DNA of 5,480 nucleotides from Ignavibacteria bacterium (GTDB lineage: Bacteria > Bacteroidota > Ignavibacteria > Tepidaquicellales > Tepidaquicellaceae): positions 1 through 5,480 of the forward strand of contig JAGPCH010000131.1 in assembly GCA_018058125.1 (NCBI GenBank), in the 5' to 3' direction. The translations under genes and the position numbers were made by a program. Below the pieces are notes generated by a model. It saw only the letters and a program-made list of their open reading frames with translations. It was not told where the DNA came from and did not search any database. Position 1 is the stretch's first letter. Each line of letters opens with the position of its first letter. This document shows, one piece after another, positions 1 through 5,480 of the stretch.

Positions 1-222
1 AAAGCTGATAAAATGCTGCCTGTGCATTTCGGTGCGCTCTCTTACCGGAATGATCCTGATTATCCTGTAATAGTTTTGAAAGAACTTATCGAACAAAAGG
101 ACAGAACCGGTTCAGTAACGAATTCAGGTGAATATTATAAAGATAAAGTTGTGATTCTCGATGAAGGTGAGCAGCACGTATTTGAATATTTGTATGAAAT
201 AAAAAATGAAGATCAGAAATAA
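1..222 (+). CDS. MBL-fold metal-dependent hydrolase, C-terminal fragment (5' end outside window)
   Basis: Frame 1 is open from the first base to a TAA at 220-222, giving 74 codons. The gene therefore almost certainly begins upstream, and the ATG at 13 is probably an internal methionine. The visible start, ADKMLPVHFGAL, resembles the last metal-ligand strand of UlaG/NAPE-PLD-like metallo-beta-lactamase-fold hydrolases, where a conserved His follows a hydrophobic strand (xMxPxHxGT-type) and is followed by a short helix and a final strand. Here the His is in PVHFG, the helix would be VIVLKELIEQ, and the last strand would be KVVILDEGEQHVF. The catalytic HxHxDH motif would lie upstream and cannot be seen, so family membership rests on this tail alone and the substrate is unknown. 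The gene converges on the glycosyltransferase gene, sharing its last 10 bp, with no terminator hairpin between them. Confidence 0.6.
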   Translation, partial: KADKMLPVHFGALSYRNDPDYPVIVLKELIEQKDRTGSVTNSGEYYKDKVVILDEGEQHVFEYLYEIKNEDQK

Positions 223-2516
223 TTGAATACCCATTTTAAAAACTGTTCTCCCTGATATCTCTGAGAGAAAAATACCTGAAGCCCGTTTCTCATAAGCATT
301 CTGTAAATCCCTGTACTCGACTGACTTACGATCTTATTATAATCCGAATCAGGGAATAACGCTATGATGGTTCCAAGTTCATAATTTTTGATTAGCGTAT
401 CAGTAACTATCTTTACATTTTTTTTACTGCTTGTTTTCACAGAATCATGAGTCACTGAGACTATTGAAGTATCTGTCGCATCTTCCAACTCTTTTTTATA
501 CAAACTGTCTCCCCGGTAAACCAACAGATCTTTTTTATACTTATTGTCCCATAGCCGGATATCCAGATAATATACCCCGCCTTCAAATGTTGACCTGCCG
601 TACTTTTTTGAATAATTAAGAATTGCAAATGGTTTGAGCACTACAATATTTCTCACGTTATTATCCTCTATGAGATTTTCAATGTTCCTGTCGGAGAATA
701 TTCTTGTGAATGTAGAATAAACAACTGAATCAGTTTCCGCTGAGCGCAGATCAATGGCTGAAATGTATCTGTCGTATTCAAAAGTTTCATAATCTAAACT
801 GTCGATAATGTAAGGATTTATCGCGCCCCAGTTGAGCGTGACTGTCTGAGGATTCAGACCGAAATTTGTATTGTCGATGCTGTAATTTTTCAGACCGAGT
901 TGTTTGCCGAAATTTATCATGTCCTGATTCTCATTCAGCTTCAGTATGTTTTCTGAAAAAAGCAAAATAGACGAATCGTTTACGTTTGATTCAATATTAT
1001 CAAGATAAAATAATTTATAATCACCTATTTCTTCGTTTTTGTAACTGAGTTTTTTTAATTTGCTCACATAGTTATCGCTTCTCACTACGGCTACTTTCAC
1101 ATTCTGTTTTTCAAGAAAATTTTTCAGCTCAATGATGTTAAGTTCCTCATCAGTTTTTTGATTCCTTCTGCCGCTCTTTTTCTTCTCGCTTGATTTGATT
1201 GACGGAAAATCCCCGAGAATAAATTTTGACGGATTATTTGATAATGCCTGAACGGCGAAAATGTCAAAATAACCCGGCACTTCTTCAAAGTAAATTTTAC
1301 CTGTTTCCTTTATATAATTTTTCTGTTCGAGCTCTTTTAAGATTCCACCGACAGCAAAAGTATCCTCTCTGTATGGCTGGGGATAATAAAAGCTCCAGAT
1401 TATATTTATGACAAGAATTACTCCTATGATACTTACGGCAATAGCCTTTTTAAATTCGAAGGCCTGTTCAATACAGAAAGGGATGAAAAAAATTGCATTG
1501 ATCACAATATATCTCGAGATCATATTTGTGCCGCCTGTGCCGAGTATGCCCTGAAGCATTAATACTGCAAGTTCTATTAAATTGAACATAAGAAAAATCT
1601 TTGCAGGGGTAATTTCTTTTAACCGGATTGTCTCGTATGAGATCTTCATTGCAAAAAAAGTAGTTATAGGGGCAATGAAAAAAATGAATGTCGGATATTG
1701 AACAAGTCTCTGCATGAATCCCGCAGTGTTGAACTGATTGAAGATCTTGGTAGTCTCTTCAGCGAAGAAGAACATGTTTTGGTGATCGTAGTAATTCTGC
1801 AATAGCCACCATACGATCGTGGTGAAAGAAATTAGTGAAATTAAAAAATTGATTATTATTTTTTTAGATATCTTTTTTTCAATTACAATGTCATAGAGTA
1901 TAAGCAGAATGAACGTACCGCTGAAGAGCCATCCTTCGTATCTGAATCCGTTTGATAATGCAAAACTAACAGCGCTCAGAATCAAAAAGATTTTTCGCTC
2001 GCCCTGAAATTTCCATTTGATAAAATAATAAATCCCTGCAATGACAAAGAAAAAAAATATTGACTCAGGCAAACCACTGAGGCTCAGCCAAACCTGAAAT
2101 GGGAACAGGCAGAATATGAGAGTTGAAAAGAAGGCATTCTTCTTGTCAAAAGAGATCAGAACTATTTTATAGAAAAATAAAACAGTCAGGGATGAAAATA
2201 CTATGTTCACTATGAGAGCAGCCGTAAAAAGGTCTTTTACAAAAAGCATAACAAATCCGTTTATCCAGAAATGCGGTGTCAGCCAGACACCTGAATCTAT
2301 AACCGGATTCTGAAGCCATTCATAGGATTTGACTGTCCGGCAATAATCATCAGCCGACAGCCATCTGTATCCCGAATACAGTATCAGCATCTGAAAAAAG
2401 AATTTGATTATTAGCAGAGTAGTGATCTGAATAGCCTGGCTGGAAATAAATCTGATCCTGAGATCGTTTATATAAGCGAGTGCATTCTGAAGATTATTAT
2501 TCTTTTCTGATTCCAA
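213..2516 (-). CDS. GT-C (GT39/ArnT-like) membrane glycosyltransferase with a long unassigned C-terminal domain
   Basis: A 767-residue integral membrane protein that probably transfers a sugar from a polyprenyl-phosphate donor to a protein or envelope glycan on the periplasmic face. Residues 1-375 carry many hydrophobic helices. The first loop has an acidic pair in LSADDY (Asp56-Asp57), as expected for the GT-C catalytic Asp. Further family-like motifs are SGLPESIFFF (148-157), FRYEGW (191-196) and SRYIVINAIFFIPF (334-347). Residues from about 390 to 767 are mostly hydrophilic, with no clear TM helix and a basic patch KKKSGRRNQK (445-454). I recognise no domain there; GT39-type enzymes are usually about 450-600 residues, so this tail is long. 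The start is TTG at 2516-2514, because a TAA (the kinase stop) lies four codons upstream in frame and the next Met is residue 43, inside TM1. It sits 9 nt after the kinase stop with little Shine-Dalgarno signal, so translational coupling is likely. The sugar and acceptor are unknown. Confidence 0.75.
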   Translation of the reverse strand: MESEKNNNLQNALAYINDLRIRFISSQAIQITTLLIIKFFFQMLILYSGYRWLSADDYCRTVKSYEWLQNPVIDSGVWLTPHFWINGFVMLFVKDLFTAALIVNIVFSSLTVLFFYKIVLISFDKKNAFFSTLIFCLFPFQVWLSLSGLPESIFFFFVIAGIYYFIKWKFQGERKIFLILSAVSFALSNGFRYEGWLFSGTFILLILYDIVIEKKISKKIIINFLISLISFTTIVWWLLQNYYDHQNMFFFAEETTKIFNQFNTAGFMQRLVQYPTFIFFIAPITTFFAMKISYETIRLKEITPAKIFLMFNLIELAVLMLQGILGTGGTNMISRYIVINAIFFIPFCIEQAFEFKKAIAVSIIGVILVINIIWSFYYPQPYREDTFAVGGILKELEQKNYIKETGKIYFEEVPGYFDIFAVQALSNNPSKFILGDFPSIKSSEKKKSGRRNQKTDEELNIIELKNFLEKQNVKVAVVRSDNYVSKLKKLSYKNEEIGDYKLFYLDNIESNVNDSSILLFSENILKLNENQDMINFGKQLGLKNYSIDNTNFGLNPQTVTLNWGAINPYIIDSLDYETFEYDRYISAIDLRSAETDSVVYSTFTRIFSDRNIENLIEDNNVRNIVVLKPFAILNYSKKYGRSTFEGGVYYLDIRLWDNKYKKDLLVYRGDSLYKKELEDATDTSIVSVTHDSVKTSSKKNVKIVTDTLIKNYELGTIIALFPDSDYNKIVSQSSTGIYRMLMRNGLQVFFSQRYQGEQFLKWVFNYF

Positions 2517-2525
2517 TGATCGCTT

Positions 2526-3734
2526 TTAATTTTTTAATAATTTTATTCTGAATGTTGTGCCTTTCCCCGGATTTGAATCTATCAGTATGAGTTTGCCTTT
2601 ATGGTAATCCTCAATTATTCTTTTTGATAAACTTAGTCCTAGACCCCAGCCCCTTGTTTTAGTCGAGTATCCCGGACGGAATACATCTTTCTTGAATTTT
2701 GGATCAATGCCTTTTCCGTTGTCAGCGACATCTATTATCAGTTCACCGCCACTGTCCGAAATATTAAATGAAACTTCTCCGTGAGCTTTTTCCATTGCAT
2801 CCAGAGCATTCTTCAGTAAATTCTCGATCACCCATTCAAAGAGATCTTTGTTTATCTTAGCTTCAGAGTTTCCCGTACTGTTGATCCTGATCTGAACTTT
2901 CTTGCTGAGCGAACCGTCAGCTGCCACAAGCGAAGGGATCCTTTTCTCAAAATAATCAGAGACCTTTTTTATTACAGCTGAAACATTATCAGTTTCAAGC
3001 TTTGGCTGAGAGCCGATCTTGGAAAACCTTCCGGCAATCTTACTGAGCTTTTCAAGATCATTGCTGATTTCGTGTGTTACTTCTTTGAGATCTTCAGTCT
3101 GTGGTTCAATACTTCTCAGCATTTCAGTCCAGCCAAGTAAAGAACTGAGAGGTGTCCCAAGCTGATGCGCAGTCTCGCGCGACAATCCTACCCAGATATT
3201 GCTTTGTTCATTTTTCTTAATATATGAAAAGCCAATGTATCCGAGAAAAACAAATATTGCCGCAATGATAACCTCGAAGACAGGCAGCAGTTTCAATTCC
3301 GTAACGAGACCAGACTGACCGTAATGAACATAATTCAATATTATGGAATCTTTATAAGAGACTATGATCGGAGCGTTAATTTCATCCATCTCTCTTGCTA
3401 TCTCAAACAGGATCTCGTTTTTTTCAGCAGCAGAAAGCGTAGTATCATAATCAACATTTTTTGTGAGTATGATCTCCTTCTTCTCTCTGTCAGTTGCAAT
3501 GATCGGAAAATCTATCTGCGGAATGATCTGATCAAAGATGAACCCGTATTCTCCCGAAGAGTTTTCATCATTTGCCAGATACTCCATTGACTTGGCATAT
3601 AATCCTGCAATATCCCTTTCCCGCTTCTGAGTTTTTTGCGCAAGAGTCTGAGTATAGATCAAAACTATAATAGCAATTATTACACCACTTACTATTATAG
3701 CGATCTTTATTTTTTGTGAGCCAAATTTATTCAT
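2526..3734 (-). CDS. Two-TM sensor histidine kinase (HisKA/HATPase_c)
   Basis: A membrane sensor kinase of 402 residues. TM1 is at about 10-32, followed by an extracytoplasmic region of about 115 residues (33-148) that may be PAS/PDC-like (strand-turn pattern around PIIATDREKKEIILT), and TM2 at about 150-172. There is no HAMP domain. The kinase core follows directly: H-box with phospho-acceptor His190 in AHQLGTPLSSLLGW, N-box ENLLKNALDAM (Asn305, Asn309), G1 box DNGKGI (338-343), a GYST segment, G2 box GWGLGL (362-367) and G3 box GKGTTF (390-395). All ATP-binding boxes look intact. The residue after His190 is Gln instead of the usual Glu/Asp. The start is ATG at 3734-3732, directly ahead of a charged N-tail and TM1; no Shine-Dalgarno is visible. 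The gene heads an apparent operon with the glycosyltransferase and is divergent from the permease. No response regulator is in the window, so partner and signal are unknown. Confidence 0.92.
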   Translation of the reverse strand: MNKFGSQKIKIAIIVSGVIIAIIVLIYTQTLAQKTQKRERDIAGLYAKSMEYLANDENSSGEYGFIFDQIIPQIDFPIIATDREKKEIILTKNVDYDTTLSAAEKNEILFEIAREMDEINAPIIVSYKDSIILNYVHYGQSGLVTELKLLPVFEVIIAAIFVFLGYIGFSYIKKNEQSNIWVGLSRETAHQLGTPLSSLLGWTEMLRSIEPQTEDLKEVTHEISNDLEKLSKIAGRFSKIGSQPKLETDNVSAVIKKVSDYFEKRIPSLVAADGSLSKKVQIRINSTGNSEAKINKDLFEWVIENLLKNALDAMEKAHGEVSFNISDSGGELIIDVADNGKGIDPKFKKDVFRPGYSTKTRGWGLGLSLSKRIIEDYHKGKLILIDSNPGKGTTFRIKLLKN

Positions 3735-3794
3735 TAAGCTATGTGATTCGTTTTAATATATTGTATATAAATACTTATTTAAATTTATTAATTC
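3735..3794. promoter_or_regulatory. Divergent promoter region between kinase and FecCD permease
   Basis: These 60 bp separate two divergent start codons, so the promoters and 5' leaders of both the kinase-glycosyltransferase pair and the permease must lie here or inside the neighbouring genes. The segment is strongly AT-rich, with a core of alternating A/T around 3755-3770. Neither start has a GGAGG-like ribosome-binding site. A TATATA (3764-3769) could serve as a plus-strand -10 box, but I see no good -35 at the proper distance. I found no clear operator palindrome, including no Fur-type 19-mer. Confidence 0.45.
3755..3783 (-). promoter_or_regulatory. Candidate sigma70-type promoter for the histidine kinase
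   Basis: Read on the minus strand, TTTAAA (3783-3778, 4 of 6 to TTGACA) and TATATT (3760-3755, 5 of 6 to TATAAT) are separated by 17 nt. Transcription would begin near 3748, leaving a leader of roughly 13 nt before the ATG at 3734. In such AT-rich DNA these matches can arise by chance, and a Bacteroidota-type promoter would follow a different consensus, so this is a weak call. Confidence 0.2.
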
Positions 3795-4787
3795 TTGTCC
3801 AAAAAAGTTTTTATCTTATCGGTTCTGATCGTTGTATTAATGATCTCGTTTGTAGTTTCATTATCAGCAGGAAGTGTCTCGCTTTCTTTCTCTGAAATAC
3901 TGAATATATTTTCTTCAGGTGATGAACTGAATAAGAAGATAATATTAGACATCAGACTGCCGAGAATCCTTAATGCAATGCTGGTAGGAGCTTCTCTTTC
4001 ATGCTCGGGGATAATACTGCAGTCAATGCTCCGGAACAATCTTGCCGAACCGGGACTACTGGGAATATCAGCCGGAGCCGGACTGGGAGCTATATTGATC
4101 TTTATACTTCCTTTCTCATTACCGTTTATACTGATCACTCCGGTCTCATTTTTGTTTGCGCTTGTAACAACATTTATCATATTTAAATTTGCCAAAGGAC
4201 TCGGCGGAAAGTTTGCCGGATTTATTTCAACAGATAAAATAATTTTAACAGGTATAGCTGTCAGCGCATTGATCTCTTCACTGAATGGATTTCTGTTGTT
4301 GATTTCAGGGAGTTCGATGACGCAGATTATTTACTGGCTGAATGGAGGATTCTCAGGAAGAGGCTGGAATGAATTTTATTCAGGATTCTTTTTTATCTTA
4401 GCCGGATTAATGGGATCTTTATTCATTTCAAAAGACCTGAATGTAATGAATCTTGGGGAAGAACTTTCAGTTTCTCTCGGACTCAATTTAAAACGATTTC
4501 AGAAGCTGTCAATAATATTTTCATCCTTACTAGCAGCAAGTGCAGTATCAATAGCAGGTATAATAAGTTTTGTAGGTCTGATAGTTCCGAATTTAGCCAG
4601 ACTTTTAATAGGCGAAGATTACAGATATGCAGTGCCGTGTTCGATAATACTCGGAGCGATATTCCTTCTTTTATCTGATACTATAGCGAGGACTGTTATC
4701 TCTCCGGCTGAGATACCTGTTGGGATAGTGACGTCATTTATAGGAGCGCCGGTGTTTGTGTGGCTGATTATGAGGAAAAGAAAATGA
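3795..4787 (+). CDS. FecCD/BtuC-family ABC importer permease (iron-siderophore, haem or cobalamin type)
   Basis: A 330-residue inner-membrane permease, the usual length for this family (BtuC is about 326). It would form a homodimeric channel with an ATPase and receive a metal chelate from a binding protein. Family motifs run in order: RLPRILNAMLVGASLSCSG (54-72), then RNNLAEPGLLGISAGAGLGA (80-99), where the usual NPLA reads NNLA; the ATPase-coupling segment FVGLIVPNLARLLIG (259-273) continuing to LLLSDTIART; and PAEIPVGIVTSFIGAPVF (304-321). About ten TM helices are apparent. The start is TTG at 3795, because TAA is in frame two codons upstream and the next Met, residue 16, would cut into TM1. 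Substrate cannot be read from the permease alone. No ATPase or binding-protein gene follows; the TGA stop runs straight into a 9-bp tandem repeat. Family assignment is secure, while the exact start is less so. Confidence 0.94.
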   Translation: MSKKVFILSVLIVVLMISFVVSLSAGSVSLSFSEILNIFSSGDELNKKIILDIRLPRILNAMLVGASLSCSGIILQSMLRNNLAEPGLLGISAGAGLGAILIFILPFSLPFILITPVSFLFALVTTFIIFKFAKGLGGKFAGFISTDKIILTGIAVSALISSLNGFLLLISGSSMTQIIYWLNGGFSGRGWNEFYSGFFFILAGLMGSLFISKDLNVMNLGEELSVSLGLNLKRFQKLSIIFSSLLAASAVSIAGIISFVGLIVPNLARLLIGEDYRYAVPCSIILGAIFLLLSDTIARTVISPAEIPVGIVTSFIGAPVFVWLIMRKRK

Positions 4788-4913
4788 GTGTGTAGAGTGA
4801 GTAGAGTGTGTGGAGTGAGTAGAGTGAGTAGAGTGAGTAGAGTGAGTAGAGTGAGTAGAGTGTGTAGAGTGTGTGGAGTGTGTAGAGTGTGTGGAGAGAT
4901 TAGAGTGAGTAAT
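4788..4913 (+). repeat. 9-bp tandem repeat, 14 units, consensus GTG(A/T)GT(A/G)GA
   Basis: Fourteen 9-nt units follow one another without spacers, starting on the base after the permease TGA. Units 2 and 4-8 are exactly GTGAGTAGA. Units 1, 9 and 11 are GTGTGTAGA, and units 3, 10 and 12 are GTGTGTGGA. The last two (4896-4913) are degenerate: GAGATTAGA and GTGAGTAAT. The plus strand has no C from 4765 to 4933, so a transcript of this block could not form G-C pairs. The unit is a multiple of three and stays in frame with the permease. Identical units in the middle and variant units at the ends are typical of arrays that change length by replication slippage. The minus-strand translation of Thr-His-Ser repeats is judged a by-product of the array. 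Confidence 0.95.
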
Positions 4914-4947
4914 GTGTAAGGAGTTTAATGTATCCCTACGGTTTGTC

Positions 4948-5103
4948 ATTCCCGCGTGCTCCAGACTGTCCGAAAACGTTGTGTTTGCCTCCAAGACTCA
5001 AAGACTAAGGTAAAAAACCTTTAAAATGCTCTTCTTTGAGCCTTCGAGTCTTTGAGGCAGGCATTATGGTAACGTTTTCGGAAAGTCTGCTCCTGGCGGG
5101 AAT
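4948..5103. repeat. Imperfect inverted-repeat element of 156 bp, palindromic or MITE/REP-like
   Basis: Two arms face each other about a centre near 5025. The outer ends pair ATTCCCGC (4948-4955) with GCGGGAAT (5096-5103). After a 6x6 mismatch, CAGACTGTCCGAAAACGTT (4962-4980) pairs 18 of 19 with 5071-5089. After a short asymmetric loop, 4986-5006 pairs 18 of 21 with 5039-5059. A small stem AAGGT/ACCTT with an A5 loop (5007-5021) sits inside. There is no coding capacity of note. CATTCCCGC...GCGGGAAT termini recall dispersed palindromic repeats seen in many bacterial genomes, so a genome-wide repeat family is likely, but copy number cannot be judged here. As RNA it could form a long hairpin between the permease and mnmE. 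No T-run follows directly, so it is not a canonical intrinsic terminator. Confidence 0.85.
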
Positions 5104-5174
5104 CCATTGTTCGGAAACCAGGATATTTAATTCAAAGAAGAATGATAATGAAATAAAATTTTTTTATAACCACT
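5104..5174 (+). other. AT-rich leader of mnmE
   Basis: These 71 bp link the inverted repeat to the mnmE start. GATAAT at 5144-5149 resembles a -10 box (5 of 6), but no convincing -35 lies 16-18 nt upstream. A T-run (about 5159-5165) lies just before the start codon, and there is no Shine-Dalgarno sequence. I see no riboswitch-like structure. Whether mnmE has its own promoter here or is read from further upstream cannot be decided. Confidence 0.3.
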
Positions 5175-5480
5175 ATGAAACTATCAGAGACAATAGCAGC
5201 AATATCAACAGCTCCCGGTGAGGGAGGAATATCTATAATACGATTGTCAGGAGAAAATGCCTTTAGTAAAATTGAGAGTGTATTTTTTAAAGATTCAATT
5301 CGAAAAATTAAAATTCAAATAAACAATGAGTCCTCCCACACAGTCCACTTCGGGTACATCTTTGACGACACACAACTAATTGACGAAGTACTTATCACCA
5401 TATTCAAAAATCCGCATTCATACACAGGAGAAGATGTGATTGAAATCTCATCTCACGGGGGTACATATATTGCACAAAAG
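5175..5480 (+). CDS. mnmE: tRNA uridine-5-carboxymethylaminomethyl modification GTPase MnmE, N-terminal fragment
   Basis: From ATG at 5175 the frame stays open to the window edge, giving 102 codons of a protein that is about 450 residues in E. coli. MnmE works with MnmG to build the carboxymethylaminomethyl group on wobble U34 of certain tRNAs, using a folate one-carbon donor and GTP hydrolysis in the cytoplasm. The visible part is the N-terminal folate-binding/dimerisation domain. It shows ETIAAISTAPGEGGISIIRL (5-24) with the conserved TIAAI and GGI-IIRLSG blocks, and HSYTGEDVIEISSHGG (81-96), the family signature YTGED...HGG. The helical and G domains with the P-loop and the C-terminal catalytic Cys lie beyond the window. 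The ATG is the expected start because TIAAI begins at residue 6, as in other family members. No Shine-Dalgarno is seen. Co-transcription with the permease is unlikely given the 387 bp of repeats between them. Confidence 0.95.
   Translation, partial: MKLSETIAAISTAPGEGGISIIRLSGENAFSKIESVFFKDSIRKIKIQINNESSHTVHFGYIFDDTQLIDEVLITIFKNPHSYTGEDVIEISSHGGTYIAQK

Noticed and set aside
3324..3590. Plus-strand 88-codon open frame within the kinase gene
   Set aside because: It is antisense to the sensor region of an intact kinase and has no domain or start context.
3751..3772. Operator palindrome (for example a Fur box) in the divergent promoter
   Set aside because: The alternating A/T tract looks symmetric at first, but it does not equal its reverse complement and shows no GATAAT-type Fur pattern; AT richness explains it.
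3788..4195. Minus-strand 135-codon open frame antisense to the permease
   Set aside because: It lies wholly opposite a clear FecCD coding region and has no recognisable domain; it is a shadow of that gene.
4788..4913. CRISPR array
   Set aside because: The units are 9 bp with no unique spacers between them; this is a simple tandem repeat.
4734..4994. Minus-strand 86-codon open frame encoding a long Thr-His-Ser repeat
   Set aside because: It is the reverse reading of the 9-bp tandem array; its ends run into the permease gene and the inverted repeat, and nothing outside the repeat looks like a protein.
4948..5103. Intrinsic terminator of the permease gene
   Set aside because: The stem is very long and imperfect, starts about 160 bp after the stop codon, and no T-run follows the outer stem; a terminator role is possible but not supported.
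5036..5221. Plus-strand 61-codon open frame running from the inverted repeat into mnmE
   Set aside because: It covers a palindromic arm and the mnmE start in another frame, with no protein-like features.

Overview
The window reads as chromosomal DNA from an AT-rich Gram-negative-like bacterium, most likely of the Bacteroidota/Ignavibacteriota (Chlorobi-related) group. This is an inference from three things: weak or absent Shine-Dalgarno sequences in AT-rich leaders, a histidine kinase H-box of the AHQLGTPLSSLLGW type that I associate with that group, and TTG starts. No 16S rRNA or other decisive marker is present.

Layout, left to right. (1) 1-222, plus strand: the C-terminal end of a metallo-beta-lactamase-fold hydrolase, cut by the window edge. 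It converges on, and overlaps by 10 bp, the next gene. (2) 213-2516, minus strand: a 767-residue membrane protein with a GT-C/GT39-like (ArnT/PMT-like) glycosyltransferase half and an unusually long soluble C-terminal half that I cannot assign. (3) 2526-3734, minus strand: a two-TM sensor histidine kinase, 9 nt upstream of the glycosyltransferase gene and probably in one operon with it. (4) 3735-3794: a 60-bp AT-rich divergent promoter region. (5) 3795-4787, plus strand: a FecCD/BtuC-type ABC-importer permease with a TTG start. (6) 4788-5174: a 387-bp gene-free stretch. It holds fourteen 9-bp tandem units that begin on the base after the permease stop codon, then a 156-bp imperfect inverted repeat, then a short AT-rich leader. 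(7) 5175-5480, plus strand: the first 102 codons of mnmE (trmE), the tRNA-modifying GTPase, cut by the right edge.

Functional picture. The minus-strand pair couples an envelope-sensing kinase to an envelope-sugar transferase, but no response regulator is visible. The permease would import a metal chelate (siderophore, haem or cobalamin type) with an ATPase and binding protein, neither of which is in the window; the position after the permease is taken by repeats. mnmE is an unlinked housekeeping gene. I found no tRNA, rRNA, CRISPR array, transposase or complete new multi-gene system. The least ordinary material is the repeat block between the permease and mnmE, and the unassigned C-terminal half of the glycosyltransferase.
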